From Arcicella lustrica (GTDB lineage Bacteria > Bacteroidota > Bacteroidia > Cytophagales > Spirosomataceae), in assembly GCF_034930985.1 (NCBI RefSeq), contig NZ_JAYGIM010000003.1:248001-312000 (forward strand): 64,000 nucleotides of DNA. Direction: 5' to 3'. Each line of letters opens with the position of its first letter. Position 1 is the stretch's first letter. Shown piece after piece: positions 43,681 to 52,748 of this stretch. The notes under the pieces were generated by a model, which saw nothing but the letters and a program-made list of their open reading frames with translations, was not told the origin of the DNA and made no database searches. Both the position numbers and the translations under genes were made by a program.

Positions 43681-44040
43681 CTAAAAGTGTCGCAAGTTAC
43701 GATACAATCCGTAAATTTCAAACCCTGTGTAACATAAATAGAGTACAAAAAAATTGGTAATAAAGATATAGATGTCTTTTGTACCCATGTAAGCAATTAC
43801 TCCTACGAAAATCAGACTAAGAATTAATCGGGTTACAATCCCTCCTAAATAGAACTGAACAAAGTTTTCACGATTGTTAGCAAAACCTAATTGGGCAAGT
43901 AAATGATTAAGGTAAGAAACCGCAAAAAAGAAAGCCAAAATAATCCATTTATACTCATGGAGATATTGGGAAAGTCCTATTTGAGGGGAAAAATAAAATA
44001 TCAAACCCAAGCCAATTGTCAGGATAATAATTCTGAGCAT
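43681..44040 (-). CDS. AtpI-like small membrane protein at the head of the atp operon
   Basis: A 119-residue protein from the ATG at 44040, with four membrane helices and little else. I reject the longer frame to 44115 because a promoter element lies inside it. By position (directly before atpB) and by size and topology it is the counterpart of AtpI, which helps assemble the c ring or handle Mg2+; the sequence itself is not strongly diagnostic. Confidence 0.7.
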   Translation of the reverse strand: MLRIIILTIGLGLIFYFSPQIGLSQYLHEYKWIILAFFFAVSYLNHLLAQLGFANNRENFVQFYLGGIVTRLILSLIFVGVIAYMGTKDIYIFITNFFVLYLCYTGFEIYGLYRNLRHF

Positions 44041-44055
44041 AATCAATAATTTTTG

Positions 44056-44063
44056 CAAAGGTA
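44056..44063 (-). promoter_or_regulatory. -7 promoter element of the atp operon
   Basis: TACCTTTG on the minus strand, identical to the lemA element, ends 15 bases before the ATG at 44040. Transcription would start about ten bases before the start codon, giving a very short leader. Confidence 0.55.
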
Positions 44064-44097
44064 GGGAAAGACTAACTTTCAGAAAAGGAGAATCATA

Positions 44098-44136
44098 AAA
44101 AAAGCTAATCAACAAATACGTTGACTAGCTTTTTCT
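44098..44136 (-). terminator. Rho-independent terminator of the MG2/plug gene
   Basis: AAAAAGCTA-a-TCAAC against GTTGA-c-TAGCTTTTT, ending in a T run on the minus strand, 22 bases past the stop. Confidence 0.85.
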
Positions 44137-44157
44137 ATCCAAAAAGTGAAAAATATA

Positions 44158-46665
44158 TTACTTTACTTGGTAAGTATGTTTAGCAATTCCGATTCCTCCA
44201 TTATATGCAGTACCTTCTGCTACAATATTGATATTAGCTTTTGCATCTGTATTCCAATAAGTTACTGTTGCTTTCCCTGTAGAATCCGTTTGTACATTAG
44301 GTGCCCAATGAAGCGTAGAACGAAAATCTGGACGAACATGTTCGGGTTTATCTACATCGTATTTAGGTGCATAAAACTCTCTTGGAACATTGTAACCCAA
44401 ACGTTTTTGTATCGATACGCCCATCGCTGGGTCTTTTGAGTAATCATAGTTTGGTCCGCCTCTTTTAGTAAGTACTGAAATTACGCCATTCGATGCTCTT
44501 GAGCCAAAAATAGTAGCATCAGCACCTTTCAGTACATCTATTTGTTCTACATCACAAGGATTAATTCCTGTTAAAATATCTATAGAAGCAGGCATTCCGT
44601 CTAAAACAACTAATGGATCACTACTTAAACTAATAGAACTTATTCCTCTGATTACTACTTTATACCCACCGCTTCCATCAGACGACACTTGTACTCCAGG
44701 CACTCTACCTTGCAACATTTGTAAAACATTGGTAGCTCCAGCACATAATCTATCATCAACTTTTAAAGTGTTACTAGCCCGACCATAAATTTTACGAGAA
44801 TCCTGTGTTTCTTTTTTAGCTTTTACCACTACTTCATCAAGCATCTGAACTTTATTGAGCTTTAATTTCTTTTCAAGTTCAACAGCATCTTTGGCTTTTT
44901 TCAGGAAATCAGCTAACTCTCTAGCATCAAACTCCATTGGATTAAAAGGTGTTTTAACGATTTGTACTTTAGGCGCATTTTTCTGAGCATCAATAGATAC
45001 TTGCAGATTTTTACTTCCCTTTTCTTTCATTCCTTGAATAAAAACTTCAGTACTATCGTTAAAATCTATTCCATAAAAGCCATAATTTCCTAAAGAATCA
45101 GCATTACTCATCAGAATTTGTGGTGAACCTTTTTCACTTTTAAGCATTAAAGTAAGGCTTACATTATTGGCTGGTTTGCCATTCGGACGTAAAGCTTTTC
45201 CTGTAACATTTAAGCCAGTTTCTAAAATATGTTGAAAATTTGGTTTTCTATCTTCGATAATGTCTTTCCAAACAAATCTTCTCCAGCCTTGTGTCAACAT
45301 CAAAATATCTAAATGGCGTGTTGCATTTTCATTATTTGATTCAAAATAGTAAGCTGGTTGTTCAATTGTGCCTCTAATACTTGAATAATATTCATTAGAT
45401 TTTTTCTCAGCAATGTCTGAACTCAAGAGTAAATAAGTCAATAAATTTTCTTGAAAAGCATTAGGAATTACTTGATTACCATCGGTAACAGCTACCGAAA
45501 AATCTCCTTTAACAGGTTTCCCTTCCTTATCGGTCGCTTCTATATTGAGCGTTACTTTTTCTCTACTTTTATAGATTGCTTTGTCCGAACTGATTTTCAG
45601 ATTTATCTGCTTATTTTTATTCACAAAAGCGATGCGTTCGCATACAGGTTCGCCTTTTGAATCGAACAGTGTAATTTGTACAATTCCATCGTCTGGAATT
45701 CTATCTTTGGGAATTGTGATTCCGAATGATTTCAGTTTTTCAGAACCTTTTGCTACAAAACAAATTTGTCCTTTTTGCTGAGCAACAATCACTACTTCCT
45801 TAGCTTTTTCAGCTGAAATTGGCGAACTATTTGAAATGAAAACTTTGATTTTTTCTTTATTAGAAAGGTTATCAATTGCCATTGTATAGCCTTGTTCATA
45901 TACTTTTGGCAAAGGGAAAGGCTTTAATGTACCGTCTTTTTGTTTGATATATGCGGTATAAGTATCTAAATTTTCAGGAATAAAGCTAAAATATCCCATT
46001 CCCAAATGTTCTGAACTAAATGCCGTGACGGTGTCTTTGGAACTGCTTAATACAAAACCTTCGCTTTCAACGCCTTTTCCTGCAATATTAACGGCTTTAA
46101 AACCTACTCTTGAAGAAATTCCCATGACTAAGTTTCCTCCTTCTGGAAAAAACTGAAAATCTGCTACTTCTGATAATTTGTTGGCATTACTTTCTGTAAG
46201 GCGATTTTGGGTAGTTCCTTGCCAAATTTTCACTTCTTGTCTGAAAAAGAATTCTTCAGAGAAGTTTCGCATATAACTGGTATAAGCTCTGATTTGATAA
46301 CTCCCTTCTTCTAAAGAATCAGGAAGTGCAATGTCCCCAAAAGTTGAACCATCGCATTTTAAAGTACGCTGGATAATTATTTTCCCTTTCGATTCGTCAA
46401 TCAAATCAACATAAAGTACTCTACTTACTGAATCAATCCTATGATAAGTAGCATCAAATAAATATCCTTTAAACCAAATGGTTTCACCAGCCATATAGTA
46501 AGGCTTGTCGAGATGTAAATAGACTTTTTCTTGTGGATTTTCGTGATGGTATTTTTCAAATTTTGCGACTAATTTTTCAATGAAGTCGTTACCATCTTCG
46601 GTAAAGGTAAAAGCAGAAGTTGTAATTAGGATTAAAGATAATAAGGTAAACAGTTTTCGATTCAT
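44158..46665 (-). CDS. MG2-domain protein fused to a TonB-receptor plug
   Basis: An 835-residue protein from the ATG at 46665 (13 extra codons to 46704 are rejected since the later start gives a signal peptide). Early residues carry a macroglobulin-like MG2 domain ('KVYLHLDKPYYMAGETIWFKGYL'). Further MG-like and CNA-like domains follow. Near residues 635-740 is a SusC/TonB plug ('GRVPGVQVSSDGSGGYKVVIRGISS', 'PLVVLDGMPA', 'IFGSRASNGVISVLTK'), but there is no beta-barrel after it. It is probably periplasmic and may interact with TonB-dependent transport. Function unknown. Confidence 0.82.
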   Translation of the reverse strand: MNRKLFTLLSLILITTSAFTFTEDGNDFIEKLVAKFEKYHHENPQEKVYLHLDKPYYMAGETIWFKGYLFDATYHRIDSVSRVLYVDLIDESKGKIIIQRTLKCDGSTFGDIALPDSLEEGSYQIRAYTSYMRNFSEEFFFRQEVKIWQGTTQNRLTESNANKLSEVADFQFFPEGGNLVMGISSRVGFKAVNIAGKGVESEGFVLSSSKDTVTAFSSEHLGMGYFSFIPENLDTYTAYIKQKDGTLKPFPLPKVYEQGYTMAIDNLSNKEKIKVFISNSSPISAEKAKEVVIVAQQKGQICFVAKGSEKLKSFGITIPKDRIPDDGIVQITLFDSKGEPVCERIAFVNKNKQINLKISSDKAIYKSREKVTLNIEATDKEGKPVKGDFSVAVTDGNQVIPNAFQENLLTYLLLSSDIAEKKSNEYYSSIRGTIEQPAYYFESNNENATRHLDILMLTQGWRRFVWKDIIEDRKPNFQHILETGLNVTGKALRPNGKPANNVSLTLMLKSEKGSPQILMSNADSLGNYGFYGIDFNDSTEVFIQGMKEKGSKNLQVSIDAQKNAPKVQIVKTPFNPMEFDARELADFLKKAKDAVELEKKLKLNKVQMLDEVVVKAKKETQDSRKIYGRASNTLKVDDRLCAGATNVLQMLQGRVPGVQVSSDGSGGYKVVIRGISSISLSSDPLVVLDGMPASIDILTGINPCDVEQIDVLKGADATIFGSRASNGVISVLTKRGGPNYDYSKDPAMGVSIQKRLGYNVPREFYAPKYDVDKPEHVRPDFRSTLHWAPNVQTDSTGKATVTYWNTDAKANINIVAEGTAYNGGIGIAKHTYQVK

Positions 46666-46779
46666 ACGTTTAGGTGGTTTAATTTTATCGTTAAAACGTT
46701 CCAAATATGCAATTTGGTGTTTACAAACGCAATTATTTTATGATAGATGGAGTGATTTAATAGTTAAATAAAGTACATA

Positions 46780-46823
46780 AAAAAAGATGACTCCAATTGT
46801 TTACAATTGAAGCCATCTTTTTG
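46780..46823 (-). terminator. Rho-independent terminator of accC
   Basis: AAAAAGATG..CAATTGT-tt-ACAATTG..CATCTTTTT, two stacked stems with a T run on the minus strand, 21 bases past accC. Confidence 0.85.
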
Positions 46824-46843
46824 TTTATTAATATTGAATAATT

Positions 46844-48187
46844 TTACAAATTACTCAAGTCGAAACCATCCATAAAGGCAGTGGTAAAGTTACCAGATTT
46901 AAAACGTTCGTCATCCATCAATTTAATGTGAAATGGAATAGTTGTTTTAATTCCTTCGATAACAAATTCTTGCAAAGCACGCTTCATACGAAGTAATACT
47001 TCTTCACGAGTTTGTCCAGATACGATTACTTTCGCAATCATCGAGTCGTAGTTTGGTGGAATAGTATAGCCAGAATACACATGACTATCAATTCTTACCC
47101 CACGACCGCCCGGAAGGTGCAAGTTGGTGATTTTTCCTGGAGATGGACGGAAACCATTTTTAGGATCTTCAGCATTGATACGACATTCTAAAGCAAATAA
47201 TTTAGGAAAATAATTTTGTCCCGAAATAGCTTCACCTGCCGCTACTTTGATTTGTTCCTTGATTAAGTCAAAATCCGTAACTTCTTCAGTAATTGGATGT
47301 TCTACTTGGATACGAGTATTCATTTCCATAAAGTAGAAATCTCCGTTTTTGTCAACCAAAAACTCAATTGTACCAGCTCCTTCGTAACCGATAGCTGCAG
47401 CACCTTTGATAGCGGCTTCACCCATTCTAGCTCTTAACTCTGGAGTAAGTGCTGGAGAAGGAGTTTCTTCACATAATTTTTGGTGACGACGTTGAATAGA
47501 ACAATCACGTTCAGATAAGTGACACACTGTACCGAATTGGTCTCCAACAATTTGAATTTCAATATGGCGAGGTTCTTCAACATATTTTTCCATGTAAAGA
47601 CCATCATTTCCAAATGCTGCTGCTGATTCAGTTTTAGCATCTGTCCATAACTTATCAAATTCTTCTTCTTGACGAATGATTCTCATACCACGTCCACCAC
47701 CACCAGCAGTTGCTTTGATGATAACAGGATATTTAATGTCTTTCGCTAGTTTTTTTGCTTCTTCAACAGTATCAATCAAACCATCAGAACCAGGAATTAC
47801 TGGAACGCCTGATTTTTTCATAGTTTCTTTAGCTGTTGCTTTATCACCCATCGAATTGATTTGATCGGCAGTAGCTCCAATAAATTTGATACCATATTCA
47901 GCACAAATTCTTGAAAATTCAGCATTTTCAGATAAGAAACCATATCCTGGATGAATCGCATCAGCACCAGTAACTTCAGCAGCTGAAATGATGGCAGGAA
48001 TATTTAAGTAAGATTGACGACTTGGCGGTGGACCAATGCAAACAGCTTCATCAGCAAATTTTACATGAAGGCTTTCACGATCGGCAGTTGAATAAACAGC
48101 CACCGTTTTGATGCCCATTTCTTTACAAGTCCTGATGATGCGAAGAGCAATCTCACCTCGGTTGGCAATTAATATTTTTTTAAACAT
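46844..48187 (-). CDS. accC: Biotin carboxylase subunit of acetyl-CoA carboxylase
   Basis: A 447-residue ATP-grasp enzyme: 'KILIANRGEIALRIIRTCKEMGI' at the N-terminus, the Gly-rich ATP loop 'IKATAGGGGRGMRI', 'SERDCSIQRRHQKLCEETPSP' and 'FYFMEMNTRIQVEHPITEEVT'. It carboxylates the biotin on AccB, the first half-reaction of malonyl-CoA synthesis. It is the last gene of the cluster, 85 bases after accB. Confidence 0.96.
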   Translation of the reverse strand: MFKKILIANRGEIALRIIRTCKEMGIKTVAVYSTADRESLHVKFADEAVCIGPPPSRQSYLNIPAIISAAEVTGADAIHPGYGFLSENAEFSRICAEYGIKFIGATADQINSMGDKATAKETMKKSGVPVIPGSDGLIDTVEEAKKLAKDIKYPVIIKATAGGGGRGMRIIRQEEEFDKLWTDAKTESAAAFGNDGLYMEKYVEEPRHIEIQIVGDQFGTVCHLSERDCSIQRRHQKLCEETPSPALTPELRARMGEAAIKGAAAIGYEGAGTIEFLVDKNGDFYFMEMNTRIQVEHPITEEVTDFDLIKEQIKVAAGEAISGQNYFPKLFALECRINAEDPKNGFRPSPGKITNLHLPGGRGVRIDSHVYSGYTIPPNYDSMIAKVIVSGQTREEVLLRMKRALQEFVIEGIKTTIPFHIKLMDDERFKSGNFTTAFMDGFDLSNL

Positions 48188-48272
48188 GATTCAATTTGAG
48201 CATTTGAAAACTTGAGAATCTATAACTTGAAATCAACATTTAGAAATGTTTTCAACCTATTCAATTTTCAAA

Positions 48273-48758
48273 TTAAGCCAGTTCTACAACAAATAATGGT
48301 TGGTCAAATTCAACTGGCGTTGCATTTTCAACCAATATTTCAACAATTTTACCTGAAATTTCAGACTCAATTTCATTGAATAATTTCATCGCTTCAATGA
48401 TACAAACGGTTTTACCTTTTGCGATTTCTTTTCCTATTTCAACAAAAGAAGGTGAATCAGGACCAGCAGAACGATAGAACGTTCCAATCATTGGTGATTT
48501 GATAGTTACTCTATTAGCAGCAACTACAGGAGCGGCAGCTGGAGCAGCTGGTGCCGCAGGAGCAGCCGAAGACGCAGCAGGAGCTGCTACTGGAGCAGGA
48601 GCCGCAGCCACAACTTGTGGAGCCGCAACTTGCTGTATTACTGGCGCTGCACCATAACGTTTCACAGATAATTTTAACTCCGACGTTTCGATGTTTACTT
48701 CATCAAGCGTTGATTGTGCAATAAAATCAAGGAGCTTCTGAATTTCTTTATTTTCCAT
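48273..48758 (-). CDS. accB: Biotin carboxyl carrier protein of acetyl-CoA carboxylase
   Basis: A 161-residue protein: an N-terminal helical part, an Ala/Pro-rich flexible linker (about residues 40-85), and the C-terminal biotinyl domain with 'IEAMKLFNEI' where Lys125 should carry biotin. It shuttles carboxybiotin between AccC and the transferase. It lies between efp (19 bases upstream) and accC, as in many Bacteroidota. Confidence 0.95.
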   Translation of the reverse strand: MENKEIQKLLDFIAQSTLDEVNIETSELKLSVKRYGAAPVIQQVAAPQVVAAAPAPVAAPAASSAAPAAPAAPAAAPVVAANRVTIKSPMIGTFYRSAGPDSPSFVEIGKEIAKGKTVCIIEAMKLFNEIESEISGKIVEILVENATPVEFDQPLFVVELA

Positions 48759-48777
48759 GTTTGGACTGTTATAGGGA

Positions 48778-49341
48778 TTACTTTACTCTTTCAGCGTACT
48801 CATAAGTACGAGTATCAACTTTAATTTTTTCGTCTGTTTGAATGAATAATGGTACGATAATCGTTGCACCGGTTTCCACTGTAGCTGGTTTTTTAGGAGA
48901 ATTGGCTGTATCACCTTTAATACCTGGTTCAGTATAAGTTACTACTAATTCTACAAATGGAGGCATCTCGCAAGAGATTGGCAATTCAGTTTCAGCATTA
49001 ATTAGGATTTCAACTTCTTGTCCTTCTTTCATCAAATCAGCTGCTTCAACCATTTCTTTATTAAGCGTGATTTGCTCGAAAGTGATATTGTCCATAAAAG
49101 TAAAACCAAATTCTTCAGCATAAAGGTATTGGAATACTCTACGCTCAACACGTACAGGGAAAATATTTACCCCTGAGTTGAAAGTATTATCAATAACTTT
49201 TCCAGAAGTCAATGACTTTAATTTTGTTCTTACAAAAGCAGGTCCTTTACCTGGTTTCACGTGCAAGAATTCAATAATTGAAAATAAATCATTATTGAAT
49301 TTAATTACTAAACCGTTTTTGATGTCTGCAGTAGTTGCCAT
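48778..49341 (-). CDS. efp: Elongation factor P
   Basis: A 187-residue three-domain factor: KOW-like N domain with the loop 'HVKPGKGPAFVRTKLK' (Lys32 at the tip in place of other modified residues), then two OB domains ending in 'IQTDEKIKVDTRTYEYAERVK'. It relieves ribosome stalling at polyproline runs. In the same cluster as fabH and accB; a candidate promoter element lies before it. Confidence 0.95.
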   Translation of the reverse strand: MATTADIKNGLVIKFNNDLFSIIEFLHVKPGKGPAFVRTKLKSLTSGKVIDNTFNSGVNIFPVRVERRVFQYLYAEEFGFTFMDNITFEQITLNKEMVEAADLMKEGQEVEILINAETELPISCEMPPFVELVVTYTEPGIKGDTANSPKKPATVETGATIIVPLFIQTDEKIKVDTRTYEYAERVK

Positions 49342-49446
49342 TTTTATTATTGATATTGAAAAGTAAATGTCGTAAAAACGAAATCATTCAATCAATATCG
49401 CTATTATTTTTTAAATAAATTTTGTTTACTAAGAATAAAGTATCCG

Positions 49447-49454
49447 CAAAATTA
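49447..49454 (-). promoter_or_regulatory. Candidate internal promoter element before efp
   Basis: TAATTTTG on the minus strand, 106 bases before the efp start and past the fabH stop is not yet reached by it from the right; it would allow efp-accB-accC to be transcribed apart from fabH. No clear -33 partner. Confidence 0.4.
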
Positions 49455-49526
49455 GTCTTTTATTGATAAATAGTAAAATAAATAAATATCAGAAATTTTG
49501 CGAGTAACATTGTTGGTCTAATTAGC

Positions 49527-50516
49527 TTAATAAGCCCATTTTAGATAGATACTACCCCAAGTAAACCCACCACCAAATGCTGCTAAAACAAGGTTATCCC
49601 CTTTTTTTAGTTGTGATTCATACTCCCATAAACATAGTGGAATAGTTGCGGCAGTGGTATTGCCATACTTTTGGATAGTTAACATTACTTTGTCGGGACC
49701 AATACCCATACGGTTTGCCGTAGCGTCAATAATTCTTTTATTAGCTTGATGTGGTACAAGAAAAGCAACATCTTCACCTGTTAAATTATTACGTTCCATT
49801 ATTTCAGCAGAAACGTCAGCCATTCTAGTTACAGCAAATTTAAAAACAGCCTGTCCTTCTTGATGAATATAATGTTGACGTTGGTCAATTGTTTCGTGGG
49901 TTGGTGGATAAGCACTTCCTCCAGCTTTCTGTATTAAATGATTAGCCCCAGAACCATCTGATTTCAAAATAAAATCTTGAACGCCTAAGCCTTCTGTATT
50001 AGCTTCCAACAGCACAGCACCTGCACCATCGCCAAATAATACACAAGTAGTTCTGTCTGTATAATCAACAATAGAAGACATTTTATCAGCACCAACAACA
50101 ACAACTTTCTTGTATCGTCCAGCTTCAATAAACATTGCTCCTGTTACAAGTGCATTTAAAAAACCTGAACAAGCAGCAGCTAAGTCGTAAGAACCAACAT
50201 GAGGGATACCCACTGCTTCACAAATAATGTTGGCAGTTGCTGGGAAAAAATGGTCTGGAGATATGGTAGCACAAATTAATAAATCAATTTCCTCTGGCTT
50301 AGTATTTGTTTTGGCTAACAAACCTTTAACTGCTTCTATTGCCATGACAGATGTCCCTTTACCTTCGCCACGTAGAATATGACGGGTTTTAATACCCGTT
50401 CGGCTCATTATCCATTCATCTGTGGTGTCAACAAATTTTGCAAGGTCATCGTTGGTCAATATATCTTCGGGTACATAACCTTGTACTCCGGTAATTGCTG
50501 CAGTGATTTTGGTCAT
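49527..50516 (-). CDS. fabH: 3-oxoacyl-ACP synthase III
   Basis: A 329-residue KAS III from the ATG at 50516; a longer frame to 50561 adds 15 residues outside the family. Catalytic Cys116 lies in 'AAACSGFLNAL', the His in 'VPHQANKRI' and the Asn in 'QKYGNTTAATIP'. It condenses acetyl-CoA (or a branched starter) with malonyl-ACP to begin fatty-acid synthesis. It follows plsX on the same strand by about 110 bases. Confidence 0.95.
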   Translation of the reverse strand: MTKITAAITGVQGYVPEDILTNDDLAKFVDTTDEWIMSRTGIKTRHILRGEGKGTSVMAIEAVKGLLAKTNTKPEEIDLLICATISPDHFFPATANIICEAVGIPHVGSYDLAAACSGFLNALVTGAMFIEAGRYKKVVVVGADKMSSIVDYTDRTTCVLFGDGAGAVLLEANTEGLGVQDFILKSDGSGANHLIQKAGGSAYPPTHETIDQRQHYIHQEGQAVFKFAVTRMADVSAEIMERNNLTGEDVAFLVPHQANKRIIDATANRMGIGPDKVMLTIQKYGNTTAATIPLCLWEYESQLKKGDNLVLAAFGGGFTWGSIYLKWAY

Positions 50517-50626
50517 GGTTATATGGGAAATGATCGAATGACAAAATGTTTGAAAAATCAAATCATGAAATTAGATTTTTGCAAATAGATTATTCAAAAC
50601 CTTAAATTCGCTCATTCTGTATTACT

Positions 50627-51565
50627 TTAAGCAAACGCTTTTTTAATTTTTTCAGTAAGCTTAGATTCAACAATGCGGTGGCATAGATGAACCATGTTTT
50701 TGGTAGCAAGTGCCGACGAAGAACCATGGGCGATAACAACGTTTCCGTTTACGCCAATAATCGGACTGCCTCCTACGGCTTCATAATTTGTTTGGTCTAT
50801 GAAGTCGTCTTTAACGCCTCTTTCAGACAAGATTCCGTACAAAGATTCTCCCATTTTCAAGAGAATATTACCCGTAAAGCCATCCGTTACAATAACATCT
50901 GCTTTGGCTTTGAAGAAATCTTTCCCTTCGATGTTCCCAACGAAATTGATTTTTCTTTCTTCTTGGAGTAATTTATAGGCTTGCTGAACGATGACTGAAC
51001 CTTTTTCTGGTTCTTCTCCAATATTCATTAAAGCAACTCTTGGAGATTCAATACCCATTGTAGCTTTTGCATAGATTGAACCTAAAATACCAAATTGTGC
51101 TAACATTTCAGGTTTTACATCGGCATTCGCACCAATGTCAAGAATCACCGCAAGGCTACCATCAATTTGAGGAGCAAAACCAGCAATCGGAGGACGTTGG
51201 ATACCTTCTATCGTTTTGATAGAAAATAAAGAGCCAACCATCATTGCTCCTGTGTTGCCAGCAGAAGCAAAGACATCAATTACTCCTGTCTTTAAAAGTT
51301 TAAACCCAACTCCGATACTGGAATTGGGTTTAGACTGTAATGCTCTTACAGGATGTTCACCCATTTCTATTGTTTCATTAGCTTCCACAATTTCAATGTT
51401 AGAACCCTTAAAATTTTGGTTATCAATAATCTGCTGAATTACTGCCGTTTGCCCAATCAAAATGATGGTTACGTCAGCAGGTAATTCTTGAGCTGCCAAT
51501 ACTATTCCTTCAACGATAGCTTTTGGGGCGAAATCTCCACCCATTGCATCAATCCCTATCTTCAT
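50627..51565 (-). CDS. plsX: Phosphate acyltransferase PlsX
   Basis: A 312-residue protein opening with 'MKIGIDAMGGDFAPKAIVEG' and containing 'GNTGAMMVGSLF' and 'VTDGFTGNILLKMGESL', all typical of PlsX. It makes acyl-phosphate from acyl-ACP for phosphatidic acid synthesis. It sits between rpmF and fabH, the classic order that couples membrane-lipid synthesis with ribosome production. Confidence 0.96.
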   Translation of the reverse strand: MKIGIDAMGGDFAPKAIVEGIVLAAQELPADVTIILIGQTAVIQQIIDNQNFKGSNIEIVEANETIEMGEHPVRALQSKPNSSIGVGFKLLKTGVIDVFASAGNTGAMMVGSLFSIKTIEGIQRPPIAGFAPQIDGSLAVILDIGANADVKPEMLAQFGILGSIYAKATMGIESPRVALMNIGEEPEKGSVIVQQAYKLLQEERKINFVGNIEGKDFFKAKADVIVTDGFTGNILLKMGESLYGILSERGVKDDFIDQTNYEAVGGSPIIGVNGNVVIAHGSSSALATKNMVHLCHRIVESKLTEKIKKAFA

Positions 51566-51738
51566 TCAATTATTATTTTGTTATTCATTAACAGAATGAC
51601 AAAAATAACATTTTATGAAGTGTGAAACAGCGTTTTTGTTTGAAAATAGTTTTGAAAACTGATAGTTTTTTATCAAATCTTAGCTTGAATATTGATATTC
51701 AGCACATTATGTGATAGACATTTGCCAAAATCAACTAA

Positions 51739-51933
51739 TTATGCTTGAACAGCATAACCTTCTACAACCATTTTACCTTTGTAAAACAAGTTTCCTTCAA
51801 ATACGTGAGCACGGTGACGTAAGTGAATTTCACCAGTTGTTGGATCTGTAGTGATTGTTTTTGGAGTTCCAAAATCGTGTGAACGTCTTTTATCTCTACG
51901 AGTTGTCGAGTGTCTGCGTTTAGGATGTGCCAT
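51739..51933 (-). CDS. rpmF: 50S ribosomal protein L32
   Basis: A 64-residue basic protein starting 'MAHPKRRHSTTRRDKRRS', with the L32 tail 'RHRAHVFEGNLFYKGK'. The Cys pair that binds zinc in some L32 proteins is absent, so this is the zinc-free form. It lies 70 bases after the DUF177 gene and 173 bases before plsX. Confidence 0.96.
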   Translation of the reverse strand: MAHPKRRHSTTRRDKRRSHDFGTPKTITTDPTTGEIHLRHRAHVFEGNLFYKGKMVVEGYAVQA

Positions 51934-52003
51934 TTGCTTATTTCTTTATTTTATGATTCTTTATTTATTTAAAAATGTGATTTGCATGTATGGAAGCAAA
52001 TCA

Positions 52004-52633
52004 TTAATTATTGTTCAATTTCTTTAAAATTGCCCAACGTGGGTCAATTTCTGGTTCATCTTCGTTTGCCTGCTCTTCATCGTCATCATCTTCTGAATCT
52101 GCGGTTGAAGTAGAATAAACAATTTCACCTTCGTCATCATCTTCCCAAACTAAATCTTCAAAGTCTTCGTCTGAATCATCATCTTCATCAAAATCTGATA
52201 AAAATGTTTGTTCTTCAACTTGAAAACGGGGATGAAGCTTTTTCATTGGTATTTGTAAGCCAATGAATTCATAAATATCTTGGGCTACATTGATATACTG
52301 TGTGTTTCTATCAATAAGCATCAATTCATCTGAAATCTCTTCTGTATGGTCAGAAAACTTTAATATCATTTTCTGAGTAATATCTACAGGAAAATCAAAA
52401 GTATCTAAACTACGATCACAAGTTAGTTCTACAGAACCTACAATATGATACAATAATTGTATCATTACTTCCGATTTATCTAAGGTAACAGTTGCTTTGA
52501 AATGCCCTTTTTCGATTAAATCTTGCTCTAATGCCGCAAAGAAATCATCTCCTCCTTCAAATTCATGCACATAATGCTTGTTTTCAAGGCGGAAGATGTC
52601 AATCTTAAATGTATTTAATATGCTCTTTTTCAC
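52004..52633 (-). CDS. DUF177 (YceD-like) protein
   Basis: A 209-residue protein of the DUF177 family: 'GSVELTCDRSLDTFDFPVD' with the conserved Cys, then a very acidic stretch (about residues 150-195, Asp/Glu runs) and the tail 'EDEPEIDPRWAILKKL'. YceD-type proteins are encoded before rpmF in most bacteria and are linked to 23S rRNA processing or L32 handling. It is the first gene of the cluster and has a clear promoter. Confidence 0.92.
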   Translation of the reverse strand: MKKSILNTFKIDIFRLENKHYVHEFEGGDDFFAALEQDLIEKGHFKATVTLDKSEVMIQLLYHIVGSVELTCDRSLDTFDFPVDITQKMILKFSDHTEEISDELMLIDRNTQYINVAQDIYEFIGLQIPMKKLHPRFQVEEQTFLSDFDEDDDSDEDFEDLVWEDDDEGEIVYSTSTADSEDDDDEEQANEDEPEIDPRWAILKKLNNN

Positions 52634-52654
52634 TTGGTTTCATCGAAAAGACTG

Positions 52655-52686
52655 CAAAATTAGGGACTATTTTTTACAATGACAAG
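52655..52686 (-). promoter_or_regulatory. Promoter of the DUF177-rpmF-plsX-fabH cluster
   Basis: On the minus strand TTG, a 20-base spacer and TAATTTTG fit the Bacteroidota TTTG/TAnnTTTG promoter. It ends about 22 bases before the DUF177 start codon. Confidence 0.65.
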
Positions 52687-52713
52687 TATTGAACAAAATA
52701 TTACAAGTACTTA

Positions 52714-52744
52714 TTGGCAAATATCTTTTCGCTAGCGACCTTTG
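52714..52744 (+). promoter_or_regulatory. Candidate promoter of the PAP2 gene
   Basis: TTG, a 20-base spacer and GACCTTTG, one base off the TAnnTTTG element. The element ends four bases before the ATG at 52749, which would make the transcript nearly leaderless. It lies back to back with the DUF177 promoter. Confidence 0.45.
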
Positions 52745-52748
52745 TTCT

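Noticed and set aside
39674..44040. Integrated element carrying the short primase
   Set aside because: No integrase, relaxase, transposase, attachment-site repeat or tRNA lies around it.
44041..44115. N-terminal extension of the AtpI-like protein
   Set aside because: A TACCTTTG promoter element lies inside it, so the ATG at 44040 is preferred.
45451..45781. Plus-strand frames inside the MG2/plug gene
   Set aside because: They lie wholly antisense to a long, well-supported gene and have no homology signal.
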